From positions 2,022,001 to 2,086,000 of the forward strand of contig CAIIXF020000002.1 of assembly GCA_903813345.2 (NCBI GenBank): a DNA stretch of 64,000 bases, written 5' to 3'. Source of the stretch: Owenia fusiformis. Its lineage: Eukaryota; Annelida; Polychaeta; Sabellida; Oweniidae. The position numbers and the translations under genes were made by a program. Below the pieces are notes generated by a model, which was not told where the DNA came from, did no database searches, and saw only the letters and a program-made list of their open reading frames with translations. This document shows, in pieces, positions 1-14,600 of this stretch; the first letter of the stretch is position 1; every line of letters starts with the position of its first letter.

Positions 1-244
1 AGCGTTTGTTTTTGTTGAATGTTACTAGAAAACAAGGCGTAATTCTGATTTTGATATTATTGCAATGCACATAAAGCACATAAAGCATAGTTCTATGCAT
101 GTGAGGAATCTACATGCATAGTTCATTTGATAGAGGGAAGGGGTGGCGTAAACAATTTCTGACTGCCAAGTACCCCTCTAGAAGCCCATTATACCAAACC
201 CTCCACTCACGCACACACGCAGTCCATGTTGGGTATGAGAATAG

Positions 245-335
245 AAACGGATCAGGCCCAAGGGGGGGGGGGGTAAAACCACACACCTTTGAAGAAAAGT
301 TTCTGACGGGGCTGAGCCCCCCCCCCCCTCGGCAA
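245..335. repeat. Poly-G and poly-C pair
   Basis: A G run at 262-273 and a C run at about 317-329 are spaced 45 bases apart and can pair as a hairpin. Nearby AGGCCCAAGGGG and GGGGCTGAGCCCC resemble the inner ends of the hAT-like elements at 16226-16503 and 47662-47993, so this may be a remnant of that family. Confidence 0.5.
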
Positions 336-362
336 AGGCAGATTATGAATAATGTAGCCAGT

Positions 363-478
363 CCATGATAGTTTCTCGGAGATATCTTTGAAGAATTCCC
401 AATGCAACTTATCAAGACAGATAACAATGTTAAATGTAGATGGCAAAATAAACGCGTAAAATAAACTCATCATGCATG
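363..478 (-). pseudogene. Decayed duplicate of the 534-798 exon-like frame
   Basis: On the minus strand this segment matches 670-790 base by base over long stretches. Its translation keeps VYFAIYI and GILQRYLRETIMDWL but is interrupted by several stops. The pattern is what one expects from a duplicated exon that lost function while its neighbour stayed open. Confidence 0.35.
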
Positions 479-533
479 TGACTTGTCAAATAAGAAATAA
501 AAACAAAGAAACAAACATAAAAACCTATGCTCA

Positions 534-798
534 TTAATTAAGGGGAAAATCAGATTTAGTAAGCAAACTCCGAGACTTAACAAGAATTTTTGAATATTTT
601 TTGCTTATATCATTCCGATCCTTGTCATAGTTGTCAAATAAAAAATCCCCTTGGCAAGAAGGCCGCAGCTTATACTTTAAAGAAAGTAGTCGGTCCATGA
701 TAGTGTCTGGGAGTTGTCTCTGAAGAATTCTCAACATATCAAGATACGGCTGATAATATAAAATGTAGATGGCAAAATAAAACGGCATGCCCCTCTAA
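534..798 (-). CDS. Unidentified exon-like frame (possible C-terminal exon)
   Basis: Read on the minus strand, an acceptor-like TTTAG at about 799 is followed by an open frame of some 86 residues ending in a stop at 534. It includes MPFYFAIYILYYQPYLDML, ILQRQLPDTIMDRL and DNYDKDRNDISKKYSK. I do not recognise it confidently. The pattern of aromatic and hydrophobic residues followed by a basic tail is like C-termini of membrane-linked short-chain dehydrogenases, but that is a guess. A decayed duplicate lies beside it at 363-478. Confidence 0.3.
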
Positions 799-3700
799 AC
801 ATATGCTCATTAATTAATATGGTTACAAGCAAAAAAGGATATAAAAAGGATATATAAAAGGATTTAAATGGTTGCAACGCATTATCTATTTTAACAGAAA
901 TCAAGATAGTAACTCATGCAACCAAACGGAAAATGGTTTAGAAAATAAATCAATGAGATCAACGTTATACAATGATGGAAACAAATCAGATAGTAAAAAA
1001 TCTTATTCTAATTTAATTCCTAAATCAAGTCTCAACCCTCCAGACACTGGTGACATTTGAACGCATTTTATCTAATTTAAATTAGAACTTAAATTAGATT
1101 TTATGTAATTTAAACAATCAAATCAAATCAAAAGTAAAACATGCAAACAGGTATAACTGCTTATTTGATCTAATATCCGAGGAAATGTACGTCCGGGGTG
1201 TGTGACGCTTATTTACAGTCCTACATCGCCGCTGAACACCCTGAAAAGAAATCTGCTTATGATAAGTTATTCTTTTTATACCATGGTCAGAGCAATATCT
1301 CAGTATTCAATAGCAAGTGATAAATCATATATTTAGGATATGGATGATATTGGGATTAGAGGGATGATATGGATATCGACCCGGGTATTATTAAAGAAAT
1401 TCACTTTTTCAAAAACAAAAATTTTAATTTTTTCAAACATTTTCTCTCATTCAAAAGAGGATTTTAGATATATTTTGCTCTTGATCATGGTATAAGGTCG
1501 TTATTCACCTGTCGGGATGATATTGAGAATATCCCTCGGATGATATCAATATTTCCCTCTGTCACTGCGTTCCCTCGGGATATATTCATATCATGTGATA
1601 TTCCCCATATGAAATCCCTCCTGGTGATTAACTTCTTTGTATATACTTTCAACTAATTTAACAATGAAACAGAAACACAATGCATGCCAAACATTATCTA
1701 TTGTTATATTATAGTTATTTCATAGTTTGCACTTGTATTCAGCAACTGTGTTTCTCAAACCAAATATGGGATAAACCTTTTTAGGGTTATCACGTCAGAC
1801 TTAACACGTCGCTTGAGGCAAGATGCATAAACTATATAATTCCACGGCTATAACTTGAAGAACGCCATTGTTGTGTCTGTACCCCTTTAGGATGGGCCGT
1901 ATATTGTTCTTGTGTGTATCCTACCCACGGGAACCTACAAAACAGAAAAATATATAATTACATTATCAAAAGGGGAAGTCCCGTCTATATAAATCCCTAG
2001 ATTGAAGTCGTTGAAACATTCCCATATTTGCAACAAAAGAATGATAAACCAAAGTCAGTTAGTAGTAGTTGTACCATATGCATGAATTGTAGCTTTTGGG
2101 AAAGATGATAAAACGCTAAATATAATTTAAATACTTGGTGAAGTCAGGCATTCATGATCTAACAAGAAATTTAGGGAAGGCGTTGATTATAATTAAACGT
2201 AAAAGCAAAAGTTGACCATTGCATATCGGTGGTTATCATGGCAAATGAATGTTCATTCGAAGACTTCATATTGCAAATTTGACCCAAAATCACACGAAAA
2301 ATGGTCAGAATTATGAAAAACTTTTGGCCAGGGGGGGGGGTTGCCAAAAATAAGTGAAACTTTGAGAACCCACGGGAGTACATGTAATTACTCACTGTAG
2401 AAGTTAAATGCACGCGAGGAAATGTTTGTTTTATTTGTGATACTCCCTAGATTTGCTTGTTGTGAATCAATAGAGTAAGAACGATACGTTTTGGATGTAA
2501 ATAATATTAAAAGTTAATGAATGATTTGAAGTGCAATACAGGATATATTCTGCTCGAGAAATTCCGTATTGGAACGAGACGAAGTCGAGTGCCAATACAG
2601 AATATCGAGACAGAATATCATAATGTAGTTATTAAATTCACACGTTTGGTGTATTTGCTATTGCCGAAATTATGTACTGTTGTACATAATTAAATTACAT
2701 AAATACATAATGTACGTAATTATGTCTGTTGCAATTTCACAATTTCAAGCTGTAATCGGCCCTTGTGCCCGGGAGTAGAAATAAACTATATCTATGACAA
2801 CATATGTCATCTCACTAAATTTAAACCCCTTATTTATGGAAAATACTTTACATTGTTCTTACTATGGATGTTATATAGGATTTAATTCGAATTTGAAATC
2901 TGGAATTTTTAGTACTTTAAAAAGATGAATTAAATATGGATATTCTTTGTACAGTTTGTGCATTTACAGGATGTTGTGTACGTAGAAACAGAGAGGCTAG
3001 CTACATGTACACGTATTTTAGAGAACTTGTACGTGAACATATAATAAATATGAACCCCTGGGTTTCCTGTCCCTCCCTCAATTTATTTTTTTTACCATCG
3101 GGAAGCTATCGTTCCGAGCTAAACCATGGTGTTATTTATTAAGAATTCCGACGACAAGTTGCAGAATTATAGACCGATTAATGCAGTTTCTCAAATGGCT
3201 TGTTTAGAGCCAGAAAAGTGGATTCAGACTGTAACATGGTTGCTATATTGCTCTGGGTTTCGTCAGAGCCGACCGGCCGTGTATGATGTAGTATTGAAGG
3301 CCGGAGTGCAACTAGAGCACGGGTATTTAAAATGTATTCCCGTCCCCCCAAAAAGGTTAATTCATCAAAACTACTCCGGGACTGTACATACGCGCACGAA
3401 ACTACTGTAAGAAGAATAGGCGTAACATTCCTGTCGACTTATTAATAAACGTAATTTTAAAAAAAATTAAATCACCGAAAAGCGTATACAACTGCTTCAA
3501 ATGTTTGTACATGTGTGCCACTGGACCAATGTGAAATGGAATGATCCGTAATCACTTTAATTGTATTCTTTTTCAAAACAGATTAGACGAATCAAATATT
3601 CATTGAAACTGAGAAAAACGCAACACTAAAATCTTGTCTGAAAGTTGAGTTAATATAATCTCTACTACATATGTAAATGAAAAATAATGTAGGTTTAGTT

Positions 3701-4470
3701 TAATTAATATGCGTATACAATCGTTGAGCGAAGGCAACACTGGCGTTAAGCTATGTAAGCACGAACGGTTCGCAGGTTAAGTCCTGTCGCAAAGCAAGGT
3801 AAACGCGAGGTAGTCACACACGCGAAGCGACCGCGCCGCTCAAGTAAAACAAGAGTATCGCACTCGCACGGCAAAGGAGTGTACGGCGGACGGCAAAGTG
3901 ACACTTTCGTTAATAGATGGACTGTAGTATTAGTTAACGAGTTAGTGTCAGTTATGAACTCAATTTAACTACTCCCTTGGTATTTTTTTGCATCGGAAAA
4001 AGTAAAAAAAACGGGTTATCAATCTACTTGCCAACTGTCAGATACCGATTTATACGTTTACGGCGTCAATTCCATGATTGTACGCAGAAATGAATTACGC
4101 TTGGTTAATATCTCAAAGACATCAAAAAGCCCACTCTAAATCTGATTGGCTGTCTATTAAGTTCAAGTCACGTGACGTTGCCCGGGGTCACGCGACGGGA
4201 ATAATCTTTCGAAACTGACATGCAGAGTAAATTACGTCCGATTCTAACAGTTGGTTGTTTTGTTGATTTTCTCAACTTATCGGCACTACTGTGCCCGAAA
4301 GTTTATCCAGGTATGTGAGGTAGTATACTTCGTATTTTCACATTAAAATATCTAGAACAAACAATAAATAATTGAAATTTGAAACGTTAATGCACCCGGT
4401 ATAGCTGGTGTCAGATGTATCATCCGATTCAAGTATTCAAGTAGTTGAAAGTCCTGTTTGAGGTTGTGGA
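799..4470. other. Intergenic region, small inverted repeats only
   Basis: I see no supported gene. A loose inverted repeat built on GATATCATCCC-type motifs covers about 1335-1620. A hairpin lies at 2541-2619. A poly-G run occurs at 2331-2340. A moderately GC-rich stretch at 3720-3900 contains a tRNA B-box-like GGTTAAGTCC. Frames at 872-1060 and 3126-3410 are open but show no family signature or codon constraint I can recognise. Confidence 0.5.
2541..2619. repeat. Hairpin element with GAGACGAAGTCGAG core
   Basis: The inner stem CCGTATTGG and CCAATACAG flanks ACGAGACGAAGTCGAGT, and the outer arms contain GATATATTCTG and AGAATATC. The layout (a stem closed by a short GC-rich TTCG-type loop) is like the hairpins at 50082-50182 and 54860-55024. 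Confidence 0.6.
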
Positions 4471-4572
4471 ATACGAGGGACATTTGAAAAGTTCGTTTCT
4501 TTTTGCTCTCAAAAATACCAGGAATTATTAGAACAAGACACAATTTGCGAACTTTTCAAATGCCCCTCGTAT
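4471..4572. mobile_element. 102-bp mariner-type MITE
   Basis: The ends are inverted repeats of about 25 bases: ATACGAGGGACATTTGAAAA at the left and its near-exact reverse complement at the right, with one substitution in the first 25. The ACGAGGG start and TA at the boundary are typical of Tc1/mariner-derived elements. It is too short to code. Confidence 0.85.
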
Positions 4573-7500
4573 GATTTGTGTTTTCATATAAAGAATCTGT
4601 GATGAATCTTTGAAATCTTGTCTACATGTATAATGCACCTGATGTATTGTCAGCTGTTTTATATCGGGTTCGAGAGTTCCGGATCATTACCCGAAGCGGG
4701 AGATATCGGCAGTTTATTTTTACCTATCCTCGACAGATGTACAGTAGCTCATTGATGAAAGCCACTGAAACAAGCCAATATATCTCTCAATTGTGCACCT
4801 TGTCATTAGTTCGGTTTCACTTTCTCAAAAGATTCATCAACTGTTATTCATTTGTCCTATTCATTATGTACCAATTACAACAAATTTGCATTTATTTTTG
4901 CATCTTCAATCTTTAGAGAGCTCAATTATTTCCGGATAGTAAGACAGGGATTAGATTGCGCTTTTTCAAGATATCACTTATCAAATTTACTCTCTCTAGA
5001 CCTTGATGCACCAAAATTAGCTGATATTTGTTAATGAAAAATTCTCAATTAGTTCATGTAGCCCGATGAACATGCTAAGCGTATATATCTAGGTAATGGA
5101 AATAGCATGCAGATGTCAATTTTAGAAAATTTAAAATGATATATTCCCACATGTTTTAAATTTAAATTTTCAATGTTTCTTTTCTTTGTCGAAGTAAAGT
5201 TTGCCTAGCATTCACTTAGTGTAGCATATATCCCAAACATTGATATACATCTTCAAATAACTCTTGATACTACTTTCTGATTTTCTATAGGCTCTATTCT
5301 ACCCAATGGCATTTTCCGAAAATGACATGTACAAATGGCAATCCTAGCTACGTGGACTTTTCCGACGAGCTAACAAAATTAAAGACGTGGCCATGAGATA
5401 AGTACACGTCTAGAATCTTACAGAATACGGATTTTATCCGTTTCTTTCTGCCTTGAAAGGAATTGCGCCAGATTCCTCCAATAACTTTATTTACACTTTA
5501 ATTTGAAAACATTGTAATAACACAAAGATACACAGAACATCAATTTACGTTTAGATAGAAACAATATCGGCGGAGTTAGAGTGTACATAAAACTTGGCTT
5601 TGCTTACCTCGGGATTAGAAAAGTTGATACATAATCCGGAAGTAAATCAATTGAACGATCCACTTGGGCATTTGATCGTAAATCAAATTGAATGCAAAAA
5701 CGTTTCAGACAACATATTAACTACAAGGATATAGCCAGCATCTGAAAAAGGCGAAGCAAATGTTAACAGACGAGGTAATTTCAATATAAAGAGAATATAA
5801 AGAAACTACTAGATACTCACACAGTTTCAATAAAAAGTCTGAATAATACTACTTTGCAAATGCACTGGCTAGGAACATGTTCGAATTCTCTCATGATATA
5901 TATAAGGGGCTTTCGCAAGCTTTTGAAAAGAGGGACCCCGATGAATCGGAATGCATGATGCACATACCTCGCTTCGCTCATATAAACCTATATACTGTAT
6001 CATACAAATTATAGTCAAGTCCCTGGAAACACATGGAGTTAGTTATAGATTGGAACTTCCGACTGCTTATAAAGATATCTGCAGCAATTCTACTATAAAC
6101 ACTGCAGGCGTAAGTCTATTCTTCAAAAGCATTGATTACTTCATTCCCTTTAACCCAAGGCCAAATACGCTCATCCACGCGTATAATGTTTCGCTATATT
6201 GTGTGTCAAACTGATCTTTAAAACCGTTCAATGAATACTTTTAATAACGTATTAGCTTACATTAACGAAATTTTCCACAAGGTTTCGATTGTTCCTACCC
6301 CACCTTGATAAATCCGCCCGATTTAACGACTGCTGTGAAAATAAACCCCAGCTGAGTTCACTCTCAATATCGCTCCTCCTGACAGTTGCCCGCAGAGTTT
6401 TGTGAGACGCCACAAAACCAATAGCGCAATCAACGATGCGATATTTATTCAGTCCGTATAGACTATTTTAAACATTTTGTCACGTGACTAAGCAGAGCGT
6501 TCTGATTGGGTCCGTGGACACGGGGTCTCTAAACCAAGTGGAAAGCGACGATGGCTCTCCACTTCATTTTTGTGAGGCGTGGAGGATGAAAATAGTACAG
6601 GGTACCTTTTCAAAATTGTCCCTCCATAAATATAAACATCTAGTTACACAATTAAATCATTTTGGCAATGCTATACATCACAGCCTTTGGGGGTCACAGC
6701 CTTTTATTATTTTCTAATTGGTCATTTTGAAACAGAAACTGGCGATCGATATTAGAATGACGATAGATAGCGCTTTGCAATGTTTTTTCCTTATAAGGAA
6801 AAACAGAAACAGTAATGGATTATTTTATTGTGGATATATTTGTCGTTTGAAAGGGAAATTGAATAGTGTGAATCAGAAGTCAATGATATTTTCTATTTCG
6901 CATTAGTTTTCCATCTAATTCTAAGGCACACAGCGTGTTTTATCTATGTTACATCTACTATCGTCTCGGGCGATCCCCGTCTTAAAACAAGAAATATATG
7001 TAATTTTCCAATGTAATGTGACTGTGAAATTATTTAATTCTAAGATATAGTAAAATAAGCTCAAAATAATTGTGTGATGAAACAGATATCAAATAAGCTC
7101 AATAAACAAGACATAGCGGCAAACTAATGCGTATGAATCATTCTGAGAAAATACGAATTTGATGATAGGATATTTGAGAAAAACAAGAGGCAGATGATCA
7201 AAATAGGAATATCATGTTGCATAGAAACAAACCCGCACAAACTATTGATACACATGCACACAATGATTTAATTTATCACACTTTGGACCACGGGGGTATA
7301 TCGTTTATTCAATATTTTTCCCCATTTTACAACTAGGTCACATTTGCGCCAGCTGCCGGCTACTAAGTGAGAGACGATCGATTTCCTCTTGTCCCGAGCG
7401 CCGATAACCATGAATGTCTTGAATTCGCCGTGAGAATGGTCACATTAAGAACGGGCACCGTGCGGCACCCGCATACAATTTGCCGGATTAAATCGGACGG

Positions 7501-10500
7501 GTATGTTATCAAAAACAATTAAGGTACAAGTTACTTTACACATTTCATAAGTTCAGTCGGTATGATTGAATCAGGCAACTAGACTCTCTCCCTATACCAA
7601 ATGTAGATACCAGGGCTTGTAGCAAGATACTCCCGAGAAAATCTGAAATAAGGTTTTTAGGCCTCGTGATATTATGTTACGTTCATTTATATTGCATAGC
7701 AGATATATTTCATCGTCTGTAACGAACTCATTACCTACTTGATGTATGGCGTAATGAAATCGCAAAGCCATGAAGAACCGCCTGCTCTATCATCGTGTAA
7801 TCCTGCGGGAATACCGCACTCAATAGCAAGCTTTTCACTGTGGTTCGAGTTCGGTTCAGTATTACTCTGTGTGCATTAAATTATAGTTGTGAATATTGGT
7901 TGTTGGTGTCCATGCTGCAGATTTAGCTTTTAGATACACCCCCTCCATAGATTTGGTAATTTTGGGTAACTGACAGACCTCCGATTGCGAAACTTTTTTG
8001 AGGGAGTGTATCTCTTTTTTGTAGAGCTTTGTGATATACTCTTTCGTCTTTCCCTATTTTGACTTCAATAATCATTCATTGTCGATTATTTTCTGTCTAG
8101 AAACATTGTCTTTCGCGTATACATTTCCCAGTTTATAATCACAAGAGGCAACACTTTAAAACAAAACATACGCAAAATGTATAAAGTGAATTCCGAATTT
8201 ATAATTTTTTAACCACGAGAAGCGATACTTTCTCAACCTACTTTATTTTGTGATGAATAAAACGTACACGTCTGAATACATTTATGGAATGATCTATTAG
8301 CGTTAGTGAAAAGAAATCTGAATTTGCTGGCTGATTACGGGAATAACATACCAGAATAATATTAACGGATAGGAACGCTGTGGCATTGTTCACTTGATTA
8401 AGGTTGGACGGGTTTTATGTGTATTGTGGATGTAAATTACTCGTTACCACGTATTTACAAAATTATTCAGCTGTTTTGTCGTTAATTTCAATGTTCTGTC
8501 CACGATTGGATTCGTGTAAATCAAATACACGACATAAGGTCACGACTATACACAATGTAAAACATGGCGCCTATTTTACCCTTCTTCGCATCGATTTTTC
8601 TCCGAATTTAAGATTTTATTTTCTTTAATTTCCACATTTATATTTGTATATATAAGTAAACGGATGAATAAATAAGACTGGTCGCATATACCCGGGTTTC
8701 CGTAGCTTTCTAATGTTGACTGTTGCATCATTTGTTAATAAAATAAAAAATTATGAGCCACATACTTGTATGTGTACGAACGAAGTCAAATTTCGCGCAA
8801 GAATAATTTTTGAAAAGAACGTCACATGCAGTTTGATCAAATGCTTGACATTTTTATTTCAATCATGAAATATTGATCCTAATATCACATAAGTCCTCAT
8901 GATATAATTTCATCGTTTTATCGATTCGTAGCTCCTTGATTAAAATAAAAGCAGTCAAACTTATCTGATTTTCTATTCGTATCATACCACGAATAATAGA
9001 TACTAGCTAAAATCATTTTGGTACTTGTTTATTGCAGAATGGTCCCATTAATCGAAAATGACATACCAGTATCCAAATGGGTATAATTACTGTACTATTT
9101 TAGTATTCTGAATGAACTTGAGAGGGATAATGGTATTAAGTTAGTATTGACGTCAGATCGTTGGATTTATTTATAGCTCTTGTAGTGTTCTTGACTTATT
9201 TCATGTTTTCTAGCAACTTATTCTTTAGTCTGACGATGGGAGGCATGCTGAATAATTCATGCTTTTTCAATTACCGTTGTCCCTGCATGCATCAGATATT
9301 AGTGTAAACATGTTTCTGTATTCTGTAAACACGCATTGTTTTTCTGTTTGATACACTTGTAAACATGCACTATTACATGTTAGCCTGACGTACAGGTCGT
9401 TATTCATGTTGGCCTCTGGATGAGATACATCCATTTGAAAATTAATATCAGTACCAGAAACAAGGTATTGATTCATCATATACAAAAGGCTGGTCTATAG
9501 CTTTCCAAATACCTTGCAAAACAGGATTTCATAATTTGCCTAAACGGTAAGTTATTTGATAAATTTAAAGGCGTTTCTAAGATACTTTTTTATGAACGCA
9601 TGTACGTGAAGCGAAACGTGTCTTCTGAACATAAAGGTGTTGTCCGAAGATTCTAACAAAATTAAGTTGATATATTTTTTTATTCGTCCATAAATGAGTG
9701 GCGCCTTCAAAATCAACATTTACTTTAATTCAGCCATTTTGAAAATGTTAATCGTTTTCGGATAAGGAATCCGTTTGGAAATGAAATCGATGCAAAATTT
9801 CAGGTTTAAAATCGTTTCCTTCGTATGACTGATATAACATGTCCATGTGAAGAGACTCTTTAACGAGAAATTCAACGGGGGTCGTGAATTCAAAATTACT
9901 GAAGCACATCCTGTTGCATGGCAATGAATTCTGAATTAACAAATGCAAGCATCGAGATAATTCAGTAGTTGCTAATAGTGCTCCGGCTTAAAACTTCTTT
10001 GAGGCTTTCACGTATGTTGATCAGATTGTCTCATTGTGGAATGCCATTTACCAATTTGATTTAGTGGTGAAAACGTATCACGGTTTTCTCGTAGACAACA
10101 TTATGGTTTATGAACCGACATGAGCGAAAGAACTGTTCCGAGAGTGGGGATCGAACCTATAACTTGTACCAATCTCCACATATTCCATTTACAAAGTATC
10201 AGTTATGGTATTTTATTTGTAACTACACTCTCTTCCAAATAGTTGACAACCAAAACCGACTCGTATTTGATATCGTGTTGAATCGTGTTATGTTTATATG
10301 CGTCTGAAGTCACTGAATCTGGGAAATATTTGGCCTGATGATTTTATGTCACCACCACATGTAGTGACATATTGTTATGGTCTCATATCTTCTTGTAACG
10401 ACATTAGGAATTCGGCGACAATTTGCAATGTGGTGACATTTTGTCACGTTATAATATTGTAATGCCCTGTTTGATAATTGCCAAGAATAAACACGGTTAA

Positions 10501-11478
10501 CAACATAATCGTAACTGTTTTGCTAATGGTACATCTAACTATTGAGTTATTTCACTAAGCGTATTTCCCTTCATCAGTTATAAATCACATTTTAATAGTT
10601 TTTCAGACTCGATCGGCTATAAATGGTAATACATGGGAAATGATATTACATAACCTCACATAGACTATCATTAAAACCACATCGATCAAGTACTAGCACA
10701 ATCAAGCTATTTTTCAAGCTTTTATGATACATTTAATGTAACTTTATCTTTTACGGTCTTAAGAATGTTTATTACAATGTAATTCCAAGACAAGGCGCTA
10801 TGAAAAAGAGACGTAATATGTGGCACGCAATGTAGCCATTTCGGAAATCGTATGATAGTGCCAACAAAAGTTATCAAAAGCAAGCTAAAAGTCCTGTTTA
10901 TTAGCCCCTATTCTTTTCACTGAACATAGATTCCAGCGATTCATCGAGCCCAAATTCGAAAATCAGTACATATGGGCATTTAAGAACACTTGTTGCCAGA
11001 AGCTGTCACATTGTGACATACTAAATAGCCAGGTGAAATGAATATGAAGTTTTGACGCTAATAAAACTTGCATGACCCTAATAAGGAGCTTTATGGTATT
11101 ACGTTGGAGTTTCAGCATGTTTCCAATGACAGATGTTTCACAGGAAGTAAACGCATTCGCACAATCCACTGAACGATAGATCTCATAAGTTAGTCTTTTG
11201 AGACTCCGTTACGGATATTAAACCAACTTTTTTATTTTAAAAGGCAGGAATATAACACTTACGCAGTCGAAAGTACAATTTGAGAATCTGAAATCGTGAT
11301 CGCCAATGTAACAATCAGATTATATTGATTATCGGGAATATCAGTGTTTGGTAATCTACACTGCTAAGGGGGAATACAACCAAATGCTAAAACAAGCATT
11401 TCCCATATGATTAGTCTTTTAGAGAAATCAAGACTGTGGCCACATTTGCTCTCATGCCATCATACCCAAGTATGTCCT
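4573..11478. other. Intergenic region without recognisable genes
   Basis: The stretch is AT-rich and stop-rich on both strands. GC rises somewhat at 6290-6560 and 7330-7510. The latter contains GGTCACATTTGCGCC, similar to the inverted-repeat ends of the MITE at 24642-24861. Open frames here are under 90 codons and have no recognisable motifs. Confidence 0.5.
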
Positions 11479-11643
11479 CTGTCAGCAGGCCCCAAGGATC
11501 GGTCCGCTGGTCATTGACAGGTTACTTTTGTTACGGACCAGTTGATTTTTTCGAGAGGTATAGGAACAAAACATTGCAGCTGGCCCGTAATGCTATTTTG
11601 ACCAGCAGGTTTCAGATCCTTAGGGCCTTCAATGTCTGTCAGT
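11479..11643. mobile_element. Dispersed MITE, copy 1
   Basis: This stretch matches 60130-60265 over its length, sharing GGACCAGTTGATTTTT, AAACATTGCA and GGTTTCAGATCCTT. Its ends are weak inverted repeats (CTGTCAGCAGGCC and GGCCTTCAATGTCTGTCAG). It is a diverged short non-coding element. Confidence 0.65.
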
Positions 11644-14600
11644 GAAAAAGTTTGACTAAAACGTTCTGCGAAAATCAAAATATTTCATCTGTTTACGTCC
11701 TCTATGCAAACATGTCAAATGATGTCATTCTGATTTTGACAAATGGAGGGGTTCAAGAAGGTCAACGTCTTCAAAGAGAGTGAACCTTTTTCATATCAAA
11801 TCATATGAGAGTGTGTAACATCTCCGTTTATCACAATCTTCGTTTGTCACATCTCCGTGTGTTACATCTCCGGAGCGGTTCGTTGGTTGCACTCTTGCCT
11901 CCTTCTCTGCAAATCTCCCTCTGTGCAATGCACTTTCAAGACAATATTTCTTGCATATTGTCACTGAACTACCTCAAAATCCCTCGAGGAAAACACTTGC
12001 AAGAGTAACGTTAACGTACTGAACAGCATTTTGATTAATTTAGATTTTTGAAAAATTACCGGCTTTTAAAAATGATCACAAATTTTCGAAATCCCCCCTC
12101 CCACTATTAGTCTATATCTTAAGAATAACCAGTTTGGTCCGCGACTTTGCTTTTCTTGGTTATTCTTTTTTTTATCAACAACTCAATTAGATAATTCTGA
12201 TTACGTATTCATGTGACACTAATTACCAACGCTGTCGTAATGTGTTCACATAATCCCTGGGTTAATATCCCTAGAATAGAGTATAATACGTAGGATAAAA
12301 TGTTCTAGTATGAAGAAGATGTACACCGATATTTTAATCACAAGAGTTAAATTACTAAAAAATGAATATATAACGTCTAACTGATTTTTGCGAAAGTAAC
12401 AAAACGTGCAATAACACGATCAAAAAAGTGTTCACACGATTTTTATGGATGGGACTACTTTATTTTGTGGGACTATTTGTTTTAACCGGAAGAATTTCCT
12501 CAATAAAACCTCGCTATAATTACATAAAGATGCTGCTATGGGTGCTTATTCCCAGTTCATTTCCTATGGCGTTGTTGAATGTATTAATAATTTTATACAA
12601 CATCCGCCCGTCAAGGTGCAATTTACATTCTAAATTACTAACCTACGGCAATCGCATTGTGATTCGCCTCCCTCCCTTTATCCCAGAGGGTCGTAGATTT
12701 GCTACTCCCTTACTATGCTTTACAAATAATTTCGAAGTGTTACAAATTGATTCACTTTACCATCAAACTTTTTAACCAATTTGGGAGCTTTATGAAAAAG
12801 GAAAACTTTTGAAACTGTATGAGGGAGAGTCGTATCAAAATATATCACAAGCAATGTATTATATAGTATTACTAAATGTAAATATAATGTAATTGATTTG
12901 TGGGAAAGACAAATTGTTGGCTTAAGCACAATAACTCTAACTTTAATCTTAAATCTATACAGTTTTACTGCATACATCTTTAATAACATTTTGAGTTATC
13001 CATGCCCTTCTTTATATAATGCTTGAGAGGGTGTATTCCAAGGGATAGCAAAGGTTATGGATCCCACAAGCTGCAATAAAATGTTTTAAGTCGTTTCTTT
13101 AAAATGTTAAATAACTGTCAAACACTCATGAAGGCAAGGCATGTTGTAACACTAATTAGTCAATTAATTTGTCTAGATTGAAAGTAATTAATTTTGAATA
13201 AATATCTTAAGATCCTCCGATTTTGGAGAGTTTTGAAACCTCCAATTTCTGAGAGGTCTGTACCTCCGATTTAGGAGAGGTTCGAACATCTTTTGTGATG
13301 TATTTTCGTGATGTCACGGTAAGGTGCCGGTTTATTATGAATATGCATTATTGACACAATTTCCAAGATGGCGTTTTTACATTTTACTATCATAACTGTC
13401 ATTTAATGTTTGAAGTTGGTGATAATATCGATTTTGGTTTAAAAAAATGTACGAGACGTACACAATTTTCTATTTTAATTTTAGTGAAAAATGACGAGAT
13501 AAATCATTGTAATTGTCAGCAATTGGTGTAAATGACATTTGCAGTATTCATAATATGTGCTTTTCAAAAAGTAGTCTGGCCTTGAATATCTAAGCTTATT
13601 AGTCCATGGTATGACTTCCAAATACGAAGGATCCGTAGCACACTATTAGTGCAGCAACATTTGAAGCAATATTATGAAGGTGTACATGTCTTGATTCTGA
13701 AGTATACTTAAGGAGGTACATATTTCTTGATTTTTTGAAATACCATTTGCAGAAAAAACTTTGGGTTTTCGGGTTGAAAAATGTCTTTCATCCCAAGGGG
13801 ACAAAAAATGTAAATATTTTGATTCGAAGTTTTATACATTTTTCAAGACACAGGCCGTTATTCTAAGTATAGGGACAATAAAAAGATTATCATAATGTAA
13901 ACAATTACTATAATTTTACTATAAATATCGGTTTTTAATTAGTGCAATTACACAAGTGTGCTTTTCAGATTTTGTTTGATTTTTCAAATACGAGCTACGC
14001 AGATTCAACAAATGATTGCGAATATATTAGTTTTCTTACAATTTAAAACATTTTACCAGAATCTATCCGTATTATCGCAAAGAGTCAAACAATAAATTAT
14101 TGTTCATGTTTTATAAAACATAAGACAATAACAAATAGGTATTAAGCTTTATATCTAATTCAATGTTACAGATTTATTGGAATGTTCATATATTCCAAGG
14201 ACATGTCTAGTAATCTATAACAGCCATATGCGATCGAACGCCTTACAATTCTACCTCGACGTACTACCGGCTATCATCAGATTTTCTGATGGTTATATAT
14301 TCTTTGACCTTACTGCTGGATATCATCAGATTTTAGGAATACAATGATAACTATCTGGCTGGAGTTGCAAGTAGTCAAGGAAGAACAATAGGCTCTCCTT
14401 TATTGACACTGTTCAACGCGGAATAACAGCCCATATATCAAAACATATTAAGACTCATTTTGTGAAAAACTAGCAAAACTTAAGCATTTATCATTCTAAT
14501 ATAAAAGTAATTCGATCATTTGTACCATTTATCTCATTAATGTCTGAGAAACAATACAAAACGACAATGCACTGATTACATACTTTTTGGTATTGATGAG

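Noticed and set aside
872-1060. 62-codon Ser/Asn-rich frame
   Set aside because: The start is not ATG and the low-complexity composition follows from the A-rich sequence.
3126-3410. 94-codon open frame starting MVLFIKNSDDKLQ
   Set aside because: It looked protein-like in parts, but I could not place it in any family and found no convincing splice sites or duplicate.
10110-10165. tRNA B-box-like GGTTCGATCCCCAC on the minus strand
   Set aside because: No A box or acceptor pairing at the right distance.
12428-12775. 115-codon hydrophobic open frame
   Set aside because: The start (GTG at 12428) is not a normal animal start. No motif is visible, and hydrophobic residues are expected from T-rich DNA.
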